A stretch of 64,000 nt of DNA from the NCBI GenBank assembly GCA_003244105.1, contig QHBK01000003.1:1-64000 (forward strand), in the 5' to 3' direction. The notes beneath the pieces were generated by a model. That model did not search any database and was not told where the DNA came from. It saw nothing but the letters and a program-made list of their open reading frames with translations. A program made the position numbers and the translations under genes. Below are positions 18,017 through 33,343 of this stretch, one piece after another (within the stretch, counting starts at the first letter, position 1; every line of letters begins with the position of its first letter). The stretch comes from Candidatus Eremiobacter antarcticus. GTDB taxonomy: Bacteria > Vulcanimicrobiota > Vulcanimicrobiia > Eremiobacterales > Eremiobacteraceae.

Positions 18017-19501
18017 TTAGACGCCGAATGGGTTGAGCGGCTTCGCGCCCGTATACATCACGACGCCTTTGGTCTCCGTGTAGAGATCGAGCGTCTGCAT
18101 GGAGAGTTCGCGCCCGTACCCGGACTGCTTGTAGCCGCCGAACGGCACGCCCGGGAAGATCGAGTACGGCGTGTTGATCCCGACGCCGCCGGCCTTCAAC
18201 GCGCTCGCGAGGCGCTGAGCACGCGCGCCATCTTTCGTCCAGACCGACGCCGCCAAACCGTAGATCGAGTCGTTGGCCATGGCGATGGCTTCCTTCTCGT
18301 CCTTGAACGTCGAGACGACCGCGACCGGTCCGAAGATCTCTTCTTGCGCCACGCGCATGGAATTCTTTACCTCGTCCAGCACGGTCGGCGACAAGAAGTT
18401 GCCCTTCGCGAGTTCGCCGTCGGGCCGGCTGCCTCCGCATGCGAGATGCGCGCCTTCCTGTTGGCCGATGCCGATGTAGCCTTCGATTTTCTCCAGCTGG
18501 CGTTTGGAGATGATCGCTCCCACATGCGTCGACGGATCCATGGGGTCGCCGACTTTCAGTGCCTTGGCCTTCGCCACGAACCGCGCTACGAAGTCAGCAG
18601 CGATCTTCTCGTGCACCAGGATACGCGAACGCGCATCGCACGATTGACCGGCGTTGTAGAAGATCGCGTGCAGCGCGCCTGAGACTGCCGCCTCGATGTC
18701 CGCATCGTCGAAGATGACATTGGGCGATTTGCCGCCCAGCTCAAGGGTTAAGCGCTTAATCGTGCCTGCCGCAAGCTCCATGATGGTCCGTCCAGTCGCC
18801 GTTTCGCCCGTGAATGCGATTTTGTCCACGCCCGAGTGGCTGGCCAAGTGCGCGCCGATGATCGCTCCGGGACCGGGCAGCACGTTGACGACGCCAGGCG
18901 GACAGCCCGCTTCATGACAGATCTGGCCGAGCATTAAAGCGGTGATGGGCGTCGGCGTGGCCGGCTTGAGGATGACCGTACAGCCCGCAGCCAGCGCAGG
19001 CGCGACCTTCCAAGCCGCCATCAGCAAGGGATAGTTCCAGGGCACGATCTGCGCGCACACACCCACCGGCTCTCGCAGCGTGTAATTGAAGAAGCCGGAT
19101 GGAGACGGGATGGTGTTGCCCATCAGCTTGGTGACGGCGCCGGCGTAAAACTCAAAGTCTTCGATGACTTGTCCGATCTCGGCCTTGGCCGCGCCGATCG
19201 TCTTGCCGCTGTTCTGCACTTCCATCTGGGCAAGCTGGTCGATGCGCTCGCTGATCAGGGAGGCGATCTTCACGAGCACGCGGGCGCGGCGTGCCGGCGT
19301 CAAGGATGCCCACTTGCCCTGCAGCGCTTGCCTGGCGGCATCCACCGCCAGATCGGCGTCGTGGATGCTCGACGCGGCCACAGAGGCCAGCACCTCGTTC
19401 GTCGCCGGGTTGAAGGTCTCGATATACTCACCCGCGGCCGGTTTGACGAACTCGCCGTTGATGAACAAATCGTACGACTTTTGGGCGATTGCTGTTGCCA
19501 T
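18017..19501 (-). CDS. NAD(P)-dependent aldehyde dehydrogenase
   Basis: 494 residues, standard for the ALDH superfamily, closest in style to betaine/aminobutyraldehyde dehydrogenases. It oxidises an aldehyde to the acid. Visible features are the N-terminal SYDLFINGEFVKPAAGEYIE, the NAD-binding IVPWNYPLLMAAWKVAPALA, the catalytic Glu in LTLELGGKSPNVIF, the nucleophile Cys in NAGQSCDARSR, and EEIFGPVAVV. AAAGGA lies five bases before the ATG. It is 16 bases downstream of the thiolase and on the same strand, so the two are probably cotranscribed and may act in one degradative route. The substrate cannot be assigned from sequence. Confidence 0.9.
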   Translation of the reverse strand: MATAIAQKSYDLFINGEFVKPAAGEYIETFNPATNEVLASVAASSIHDADLAVDAARQALQGKWASLTPARRARVLVKIASLISERIDQLAQMEVQNSGKTIGAAKAEIGQVIEDFEFYAGAVTKLMGNTIPSPSGFFNYTLREPVGVCAQIVPWNYPLLMAAWKVAPALAAGCTVILKPATPTPITALMLGQICHEAGCPPGVVNVLPGPGAIIGAHLASHSGVDKIAFTGETATGRTIMELAAGTIKRLTLELGGKSPNVIFDDADIEAAVSGALHAIFYNAGQSCDARSRILVHEKIAADFVARFVAKAKALKVGDPMDPSTHVGAIISKRQLEKIEGYIGIGQQEGAHLACGGSRPDGELAKGNFLSPTVLDEVKNSMRVAQEEIFGPVAVVSTFKDEKEAIAMANDSIYGLAASVWTKDGARAQRLASALKAGGVGINTPYSIFPGVPFGGYKQSGYGRELSMQTLDLYTETKGVVMYTGAKPLNPFGV

Positions 19502-19517
19502 CTTTATCCTTTATTAG

Positions 19518-20744
19518 TCAGTTATTGTCGGTGCGCTCGACGATGGTGGCGATGCCTTGTCCGACGCCGATGCACATAGTGGCGAGGCCGCGTTTGGCTC
19601 CGCGCGCTCGCATCGCGTGCAGCAGGGTGACCATGATGCGGGCGCCGCTGCAGCCGAGGGGGTGCCCCAAGGCGATGGCGCCACCATTGACGTTGACGCG
19701 CTCAACCGGTATCTCGAGCTCACGGATGCAGGCCAATGATTGGGCGGCAAACGCCTCGTTCAACTCGATGAGATCGATGTCATCGATGCGCAACCCGGCG
19801 CGCAGCAGCGCCTTTTGAGTCGCCGGAATCGGACCCAACCCCATGCAGTTGGGATCCACGCCCGCGACCGCTGACGTAAGGATGCTCGCGAGCGGCGCGA
19901 TCCCACGGCGTTTGGCCTCCTCAGAAGTCATCAGCAGGACTGCAGCTGCCCCGTCATTGATTCCGCTCGAATTACCGGCGGTCACCGTGCCGCCTTCGCG
20001 GAACGCAGGCCGCAATTTCGAGAGCTGCTCCATGGTCACGTCGGGGCGAGGGTGCTCGTCCTTGCAGATCAGCTCCGTCTTCTCGGCCTTGGGCGCGCTT
20101 TTGCCGTTCAGCGGAACCGGCACGCCGAGGGTCTCTAGCTCGAAAGCGCCTGCCTTTTGCGCGTCACCCGTCTTATGCTGGCTTGCGTACGCGAACTCGT
20201 CTTGCTCTCTCCGCGAGATGCGGTATTGTTGAGCGACGTTCTCGGCTGTTTCTCCCATCGCCAGCGGCGGATAGCCGCGCTCGGTGAGGTGAGGATTGTA
20301 CATGCGTGCGCCCAGCGTCGTGTCGAACAACTGTGGCGCGCGAGCGAACTCGCTTTCGGGCTTGGGCATCACGTACGGTGCGCGCGTCATGCTCTCGACG
20401 CCGCCCGCGATGAAGATGTCGCCGCAGTCACAGGCGATCGCGTGCGCTGCGCTGTTGATCGCCTGTAACCCCGAGCCGCACAGACGGTTGACCGTCGCAC
20501 CGGCGACGCTCTCCGGAAAGTCGGCCGCCAGAACAGCCATGCGCGCCACGTTGCGGTTATCTTCACCCCCCTGGTTGCTGCACCCCCAGATGACGTCTTC
20601 GACGTCTGCCGGATCGACGTCGGCCCGCCTTGCGATCTCCCGCAGCACGAGCGCGGACATGTCGTCCGGACGCACGTGCCGCAAGGCACCGCCGTATTTG
20701 CCGATAGGCGTTCGCACCGCGGCGGCGATGACCACTTCTCTCAT
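19518..20744 (-). CDS. Acetyl-CoA C-acyltransferase (thiolase)
   Basis: 408 residues. Thiolases cleave 3-ketoacyl-CoA or condense two acyl-CoAs. The acylated Cys is residue 89 in NRLCGSGLQA, the catalytic His lies in NGGAIALGHPLGCSGAR, and the second Cys in MCIGVGQG. The N-terminus VVIAAAVRTPIGKYGGAL is typical. FPESVAGATVNRLCGSG resembles the degradative 3-oxoadipyl/3-ketoacyl thiolases (PaaJ, PcaF, FadA), but the exact substrate is open. AAAGG sits eight bases upstream of the ATG. The pairing with an aldehyde dehydrogenase suggests breakdown of an amine or aromatic-derived aldehyde, which is inference. Confidence 0.9.
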   Translation of the reverse strand: MREVVIAAAVRTPIGKYGGALRHVRPDDMSALVLREIARRADVDPADVEDVIWGCSNQGGEDNRNVARMAVLAADFPESVAGATVNRLCGSGLQAINSAAHAIACDCGDIFIAGGVESMTRAPYVMPKPESEFARAPQLFDTTLGARMYNPHLTERGYPPLAMGETAENVAQQYRISRREQDEFAYASQHKTGDAQKAGAFELETLGVPVPLNGKSAPKAEKTELICKDEHPRPDVTMEQLSKLRPAFREGGTVTAGNSSGINDGAAAVLLMTSEEAKRRGIAPLASILTSAVAGVDPNCMGLGPIPATQKALLRAGLRIDDIDLIELNEAFAAQSLACIRELEIPVERVNVNGGAIALGHPLGCSGARIMVTLLHAMRARGAKRGLATMCIGVGQGIATIVERTDNN

Positions 20745-20815
20745 GAAAGAAACCTTTGAAAGAAACCCTTGAACGAAGACCCAACCTTGGGAACTGCAGA
20801 AAAGGAGATTTCGCG

Positions 20816-21343
20816 GTGATCATTCACGGCACCCGCCGCGTCTTCGAAGGGCGAGTCATCAACGTGCGGGTCGACGACGTTGAGTTCGACAACGGCCACC
20901 GCACATCGATCGAAATCGCCGAACACCGGGGAGGCGTGGCCATCATCGCGCAACCGTCGCCGAATGAAATCGTGCTGGTCAAGCAATTCAGGCCGGCGAT
21001 CGGACGCTCTATGTGGGAAGTGCCCGCCGGCAAACTGGAAGCGGGCGAAGATCCCGAGACGAGCGCGCGCCGGGAACTCATCGAGGAGACGGGCTATCGC
21101 TGCGCCCGCTTGCACAAACTGTGGACGTTTTACACGGCGCCCGGTTTTTGCAGCGAGCTGTTGCACCTCTTCCTGGCGGAGAATATCAGCGCCGGCGCGT
21201 CCGCGCCCGAAGCGAGCGAGTCCTTTGAAGTCCGGTCATTCGACGTGGAAGAGGCTTGGCGCATGGTCATTGCGGACGACTTACCTGATGGGAAGACGCA
21301 GATCGCGCTTGCCTGGGCCCGGGAGAATCGGCGAGGTGGATAG
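20816..21343 (+). CDS. Nudix hydrolase, ADP-ribose pyrophosphatase type
   Basis: 175 residues from a GTG at 20816, chosen for the AGGAG eight bases before it; the frame opens at 20756. The Nudix box is complete: G-x5-E-x7-REL-I-EE-T-G in [20 protein letters not shown] at about residues 79-98. The upstream strand [22 protein letters not shown] and the downstream [17 protein letters not shown] match the ADP-ribose/nucleotide-sugar pyrophosphatase group (NudF-like). It hydrolyses nucleoside diphosphates linked to another group, using Mg2+. It ends directly against the convergent archaemetzincin-like gene. Confidence 0.9.
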   Translation: MIIHGTRRVFEGRVINVRVDDVEFDNGHRTSIEIAEHRGGVAIIAQPSPNEIVLVKQFRPAIGRSMWEVPAGKLEAGEDPETSARRELIEETGYRCARLHKLWTFYTAPGFCSELLHLFLAENISAGASAPEASESFEVRSFDVEEAWRMVIADDLPDGKTQIALAWARENRRGG

Positions 21344-21874
21344 TCAGCGGTTGGCGCGCACGCGTTTATCGCACGTGTCGCAGAAGTATGTGAGCTTCGC
21401 GTCCGTGTCGAACACCGAGTGGCTATAGTACATGGCGCAGCGAGTATTGTAGCAGTGCTTGAGGCCGAACGCATGGCCGAGCGCATGCACGCATTCCTTG
21501 AGGGTACGATTGAAGAACACCGCGTCATCGGGCTCTTCATTGTAAAATTCCGGCTTCAGCCGGAATGTTGACACGACAGCGACCCTATCGGTTTCGCTCG
21601 CGTCGCTGAAGATGAAGTTGTGCGACGTCTTATACAGGTCGCTCCCGATCAGGCCGAACAGAAGGCCGTCGCGCGCCGGATAGGCGGCAAGCAGCCGGTT
21701 GAAAACAGTGTTGAGAAAGAACTGCCGCCGGACGGAGTTTGCTTGGGTGGGCGAGAGGGTGAGCGGCTTTTCGACTGCGAATTTATGGAAGAATCGTTCT
21801 TCCAGGCATGGAGCGAGCCGTTCGCATATTTCCGGTGCGACGCCGTTGATGGGGACGAGGGTTATCTTTTCCAA
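21344..21874 (-). CDS. Archaemetzincin-like protein lacking the catalytic Glu
   Basis: 176 residues, the size of bacterial and archaeal archaemetzincins, which are zinc metalloproteases with HExxHxxGxxHC. Here the motif reads CVHALGHAFGLKHC: the three His (130, 134, 140) and the following Cys are kept, but the general-base Glu is Ala131 (codon GCG at 21482-21484). The Cys-rich tail CAMYYSHS...YFCDTC, including the Met-turn position, is also conserved. The protein should still bind zinc but not cleave peptides by the usual mechanism. The start ATG at 21874 has no strong ribosome site. It abuts the Nudix gene and is divergent from acpS. Confidence 0.88.
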   Translation of the reverse strand: MEKITLVPINGVAPEICERLAPCLEERFFHKFAVEKPLTLSPTQANSVRRQFFLNTVFNRLLAAYPARDGLLFGLIGSDLYKTSHNFIFSDASETDRVAVVSTFRLKPEFYNEEPDDAVFFNRTLKECVHALGHAFGLKHCYNTRCAMYYSHSVFDTDAKLTYFCDTCDKRVRANR

Positions 21875-21988
21875 GACACTGAAGCGCGCTGTCCTCCTCC
21901 GTCATGACGCGGTTCGATTCGTCACCGTTCAACCTGTCCGATGCAAGTCCTCCGGCATGGATGCAACGACGCGCGAGAAGAGAACGCA

Positions 21989-22407
21989 ATGATCATCGGC
22001 CTCGGCACCGACGTCGCAGAAGTGGAGCGCTTTCGATTCGATGATGAGAAGCTCGCGAAGTTCTCACGCAAAATCTTCACGCCGGAGGAGATAGCTCACG
22101 CACGGCGTCATCGTTACCCGCACGAGCGGCTCGCGGGCGCGTTCGCCGCAAAGGAAGCGACGCGCAAGGCGTTCGGCCATGCCATTCCATGGCGGCTCAT
22201 CGGTGTGCGTCACGAGGGCAGCGGCAAACCCTACGTCGCGCTGTTGGGTCGCGCTGCCCACCTCATCACCGCGCGCGGCGTCTGGCGCATGCACCTGAGC
22301 ATTTCGCACAGCGAGGTGAACGCGGTCGCCACGGTGATCCTTGAGGCGGACGATCAGGCGGGCGGCGTGGTCAGCCGGTCGTTGGACTCTGAGGAGATCG
22401 CCGCGAA

Positions 22408-22411
<4 letters not shown>
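21989..22411 (+). CDS. acpS: Holo-[acyl-carrier-protein] synthase
   Basis: Transfers 4'-phosphopantetheine from CoA to acyl carrier protein. 140 residues from the ATG at 21989. It opens with MIIGLGTDVAEVERF, where the Asp binds Mg2+. The second signature RLAGAFAAKEATRKAF holds the catalytic/metal Glu and Lys, and LSISHSEVNAVATVI forms the last strand. About 20 residues of tail follow. The stop overlaps the nnr start by four bases (ATGA), the classic acpS-nnr pair. Confidence 0.94.
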
Positions 22412-26425
<4,014 letters not shown>

Positions 26426-26438
26426 GACAGCTCGCGCG

Positions 26439-27230
26439 TTAGTTCGGACTCTGTCCCCAGAGCTTCACTTCGCCGATGTGATTGGCCCAATACCACAATC
26501 TGCCCAAACTCCAAGATACATAATGCCAGATGTACAGTTCAATGGCTCGCGTCTTCGGAAAGAGCGACAGGACGATCAAGATGACGATGATGTAGGTGCC
26601 GACCCCGAGCGAGCCCCAAAATCTCGTCGGCGCGTCGGCTTTGGAAACGCCCCGCAGCGGAGAAGGCTCGAAGTAGCGCCTCGGCTCGTCACTTGCTTGG
26701 GCCGCTCGCTGCTGGTACTCGATCGGCGGCAAGAACGAAGGCGCCGGTGCTGAGCGGAACGTTTGCGCCGGTACGAATGCCGGAGCGGTCTCGCCCGCGC
26801 CATTCGCAAATCCGGATGCCGGAAGGGACTCATCGGCACGCCGTCCGAGCAGGCGTTCGATTTTCTGGCGTGCGTCGTCGCTCAACTCGAGGAAGTCCGC
26901 AATGATCTCGTAGCCGCCGCCGCCGCCCAAATCGCGCTGTGACTTCACCTTGATCAGACCGCGCGCGGTCGCTTTGATGCTGCGCATGTCCAGCGTCGTG
27001 TAGAGAATAGTGTTCTCTCTCACTTCGGACTGCACCGTCGCCACGAGGCCAGAAGGGTCTAAACGAGCCGCTTTCCCGTTTTGATTCACACCCTGTTCGG
27101 CATTCCGGACAGTGATGTCGATGGGAAGCGGAAGCGCCGCCGGCAATCCGCCGGTACCAATCGCGTCGGGCATAGGTCCTTTCGGCACGCTGCTATCATC
27201 TGAAAGCTCAGCCGCCAGTATACTCATCAT
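26439..27230 (-). CDS. PilZ-like protein with C-terminal membrane segment
   Basis: Up to 263 residues. An ATG at 27173 with AAAGGA just before it would give 244 residues and may be the real start. Residues about 30-130 look like a divergent PilZ-type barrel (PIDITVRNAEQGVNQNGKAA, TTLDMRSIKATARGLIKV, FLELSDDARQKIERLL). A Pro/Ala-rich linker follows, then one clear membrane span, LGVGTYIIVILIVLSLF, and an aromatic C-terminal amphipathic stretch. The canonical c-di-GMP residues are not obvious, so binding is uncertain. It may serve as a membrane-anchored partner of the small PilZ protein next to it. Confidence 0.7.
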   Translation of the reverse strand: MMSILAAELSDDSSVPKGPMPDAIGTGGLPAALPLPIDITVRNAEQGVNQNGKAARLDPSGLVATVQSEVRENTILYTTLDMRSIKATARGLIKVKSQRDLGGGGGYEIIADFLELSDDARQKIERLLGRRADESLPASGFANGAGETAPAFVPAQTFRSAPAPSFLPPIEYQQRAAQASDEPRRYFEPSPLRGVSKADAPTRFWGSLGVGTYIIVILIVLSLFPKTRAIELYIWHYVSWSLGRLWYWANHIGEVKLWGQSPN

Positions 27231-27348
27231 CGGCCGTGTTGAGCGAGGAATTGACGGGCAGCGAGCCCCCGTCAGCCAAAAGCGTCACAAACCACAGACG
27301 CGCGCGGAGCCGACGCCGGGGCGTGTGCAGCCGCGCGCGGAGACGGGA

Positions 27349-30414
<3,066 letters not shown>

Positions 30415-30432
30415 CCTTTTCCGGGCGCGACG

Positions 30433-31167
30433 CTACGAATTCGAGAAGTGACGCGCAAGCACTTCGGGCAATTGTGCGATGGAAGAAATGACTGCCTCGG
30501 GCGGGCGGGCGCCGTCTGGGATCGTCTCATCACGGCACTTGACCCAGATCGCCCGCATCCCCGCTGCATGAGCGCCAACGACGTCTCTTTCGAAACGGTC
30601 GCCCACCATCACGCTTTCTTCCGGTCCTACGCCCGCGGCGTCCATGGCATGCCGGAAGACCGCCGGATCTGGCTTGACCAGTGCAAGCTCACCAGCCAAG
30701 ATCACACTGTCGAAGAAACGTGCGAGCTCGAGCCGCGCGATTTTTGCGTCATGCGTCTCGGCAAAGCCGTTGGTGATGATCGCCAACTTGTATCGGCCGT
30801 GCAGTTGTCGAAGCACCGGAAGCGTTCCCGGAAACAGCTCGACGCGCTCAAGGCGGTCGAGGTCGTAGCGGCGGGCCAGCCGCAGCGCCAGATCTGCGTC
30901 ATCGATCCCGTAGTTTGCCAAAGCCTTGCGCCAAATCGACGGCCGGATCGCGCCGCTGGCCGGCTTAGGCGAACCGGGCTCAAGAGTCTCCCAGAAGTCG
31001 ATGGCACAGTCCAGGTAGGCGCGGGCAAGATCCGATGGTTCAATACCGCGATCGCCTGCGAGTTCGCGCGCGACCGCTTCGGCACTGCGCTCGCTCGAAA
31101 CAGTGTCGTCGAGAAGCGTGTCGTCGAGATCGAAGAAGATCGCGCGAATATCCGTCAAGCGCTTCAC
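30433..31167 (-). CDS. HAD-superfamily hydrolase (HAD-IA, YjjG/NANP-like)
   Basis: 244 residues. Motif I is FFDLDDTLLDD with the nucleophile Asp, motif II is LAIITNGFAE, motif III is the Lys in ALVKPDPAVFRHAM, and motif IV is VMVGDRFERDVVGAHAAG. The helical cap between I and II places it among subfamily IA phosphatases, such as nucleotide, phosphoglycolate or N-acylneuraminate-9-phosphate phosphatases. The substrate is not deducible. It precedes uvrA by 18 bases and may share its transcript. Confidence 0.85.
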   Translation of the reverse strand: MKRLTDIRAIFFDLDDTLLDDTVSSERSAEAVARELAGDRGIEPSDLARAYLDCAIDFWETLEPGSPKPASGAIRPSIWRKALANYGIDDADLALRLARRYDLDRLERVELFPGTLPVLRQLHGRYKLAIITNGFAETHDAKIARLELARFFDSVILAGELALVKPDPAVFRHAMDAAGVGPEESVMVGDRFERDVVGAHAAGMRAIWVKCRDETIPDGARPPEAVISSIAQLPEVLARHFSNS

Positions 31168-31192
31168 TTTCCTGCCTTGCAGGCTCAGCTCG

Positions 31193-33343
31193 TCAATCGC
31201 CGATCAAAGCGGGCGGTACGATGAGGTGCGGTTCTCTTTCGAATGCGGCTTGCAGTTGCCGTAAGGCAGCATCCCCAAGTTTAGGATCGAGCGTGATGTC
31301 AAGCGATGGCAGCACGGGGCTTGCGTCGTCTGAACTGTAAAGAAGGCTACGTTGCCACGAGTCTCCCGGTACACCTCGTGGTTCATAGAAGGCGGAACGG
31401 ATTGAAAGCGTTGTCGCGCGCAGGGCCGCCCACAAGTTATCGTTGCCGGACGTAGCTCCGTCATCAGCAGCCTTGTCGATGCGCAACGCCAGCTGTTGGA
31501 AGGCGCTGACGCCCGGCTGGAGGGCTTCAGCGACGGTTGCGCGCCGCGCTTCCTGGTCGCGCGCGTTGGCGAAAGCATTCAAGTGGTGCTGCATTGCCCG
31601 GGCTAGCGCTGCCAGCCGCACGTCGGGGTAGGGAGCGTCCGCAAGGCGCAGCACCAGCAGGCTCGTCGCTCGTGCCGCCGCTTGTGCATAGCGCATGCCA
31701 GGATCGAAGATCTTCAAGCTGGCGAGATCGTCGTAAGCCGAATGATAGGTGCCGAAGATTCCGTAGTACGAAGCGCCCATCGCTGCCACGTTAGCGTGAT
31801 AGGCGAAGCTCTCGTGGTCGCTCCCGTTGCCGAGAGAGAGCACTTCGGGCTTGCGGTCTTGCGCGGTCCAGTATTCGTCGAGCGGCCTCGCATCGTGGCC
31901 GCGCGCCATCTTGGCGACCGAAAGCATCAAGCCGTGCAGATCATCAGTGCCGTATGCGGTGAACCGTGGGCCGACCGCGACTTCATCGGTGTTGATGTAG
32001 GCCCAGCATTTACTGGCGAGTTCGCGCTCGTGTTGGCGCACCCACGCATCGCTGCCCCATAGGCCGACCTCTTCGCCATCCCACGAACCGACGATGATCG
32101 TGCGGTAGGGTCTCCAACCCTGGCGACGCAGTTTTCCGAAAGCATCGCCCAGTTGCAAAAGGTCCACGGTACCGCTGATGGGATCGATCGCGCCGTAGGT
32201 CCAGGCGTCGCGATGGCCCCCGACGACCACCGTTTCATCCGGTGCATGCGCGCCTTTCATGACGGCGATGACATCCCAGATGGGACCGAAGAAGCGCCGG
32301 CTTCTGAGCACAAAGCGCGCGCGTTCTTCCGAGCCGCCAATGCGCATATCGCTGCGCAGATTGGTCTTCCATGAGGGCGGCACGACCGGTCCTCGGAGGT
32401 TGCGCGCGAGGTGGCGGGCGGCTGATGCGGTGATCGTGCTGAACGGTATCTGAGGCAGTTTGATCGCGCTCCACGGTTTGTGCGGCGTTCCCGGCAAGGG
32501 CACTCCGTTGACGGCCGTCGGATCGCCGGGTTCGTTCAAGAACGTCAGGGTGTTTCGAATCGCTGCGCCTGGCGGCCGGCCAGGGCCGGCCGGGTACGGT
32601 TTCGCCCGCAGCTTTGGGAAGTGTTCGTCTGGCGCACCGGGCTCCGGGTAGGTGAACATCGCCCGAGCACCCGCACTTGCGGCCCGCTCTGCTTTCAGCG
32701 TCGTGAGGTCCCGGCCGAACCGAGCGAGCAAAATCGCGCCACGCACGCGGATGCCCATTCTTGCGAGCGTTTTGAAATCGTCGGCGGTGCCATAGTTGAC
32801 GTAGAGCACCGGCCCCGTTACGTCGCCGTCGATGCTGTATGCTGAATACGGCTTGCCGATGGCCGCGTGGTCGTACGACCAGGAATCGCCGTGTACTGCA
32901 GGCTCGTAGAGGTCCACAGACTGGTGCAGCGGTGAGACGATCGTCAGCTCTTGTTTGACCGGCCACGCGATCGGCACGACATAGGTGACGATGTGCGCAT
33001 CCCAGCCACTGGCGGCTAAGCGATCGCGCACGTAAACGGCCGTGCGGTAATCGGCCGGCTGACCCATGCGGTGGACGTGGCTAGCCAGCGCGCGCTCATC
33101 GCGCAGTGCGGTCTGTGCGCTTGGGAAGGCGTCTACGCTTCGTTCAAACGCCGCTTCGGCTGGAACCATAGCCGAAGGAAAGCCGCGGATGTAGGGCATC
33201 GTCAGCGACTGCGCCGACGGTTGGGCACTGATGTGCGCTGCAGCGCCGGCGATGCTGCCGCACGACCAAATCGAAATCGCTGAAGCGGCGAACAGCCTGA
33301 GCGTTTGCGTCGCTTGCATCGCCTTGAGATTTCGTCGGCGCAC
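31193..33343 (-). CDS. Secreted M28 zinc peptidase, glutamate carboxypeptidase II-like
   Basis: 716 residues with an N-terminal signal peptide (LRLFAASAISIWSCGSIAGA). It has the three-part layout of the transferrin-receptor/PSMA family: an inserted PA domain (GPVLYVNYGTADDF...RGAILLARFGRD), the M28 catalytic domain and a C-terminal dimerisation-like helical domain. All zinc and catalytic residues are visible: His in VGGHRDAW, bridging Asp in AIDPISGTVD, catalytic Glu-Glu in SWDGEEVGLWG, Asp in YINTDEV and His in GTYHSAYDD. It should cleave C-terminal or small peptides outside the membrane. The GTG start at 33343 has AGGGGA upstream and directly follows the preceding gene's stop. Confidence 0.93.
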   Translation of the reverse strand: MRRRNLKAMQATQTLRLFAASAISIWSCGSIAGAAAHISAQPSAQSLTMPYIRGFPSAMVPAEAAFERSVDAFPSAQTALRDERALASHVHRMGQPADYRTAVYVRDRLAASGWDAHIVTYVVPIAWPVKQELTIVSPLHQSVDLYEPAVHGDSWSYDHAAIGKPYSAYSIDGDVTGPVLYVNYGTADDFKTLARMGIRVRGAILLARFGRDLTTLKAERAASAGARAMFTYPEPGAPDEHFPKLRAKPYPAGPGRPPGAAIRNTLTFLNEPGDPTAVNGVPLPGTPHKPWSAIKLPQIPFSTITASAARHLARNLRGPVVPPSWKTNLRSDMRIGGSEERARFVLRSRRFFGPIWDVIAVMKGAHAPDETVVVGGHRDAWTYGAIDPISGTVDLLQLGDAFGKLRRQGWRPYRTIIVGSWDGEEVGLWGSDAWVRQHERELASKCWAYINTDEVAVGPRFTAYGTDDLHGLMLSVAKMARGHDARPLDEYWTAQDRKPEVLSLGNGSDHESFAYHANVAAMGASYYGIFGTYHSAYDDLASLKIFDPGMRYAQAAARATSLLVLRLADAPYPDVRLAALARAMQHHLNAFANARDQEARRATVAEALQPGVSAFQQLALRIDKAADDGATSGNDNLWAALRATTLSIRSAFYEPRGVPGDSWQRSLLYSSDDASPVLPSLDITLDPKLGDAALRQLQAAFEREPHLIVPPALIGD

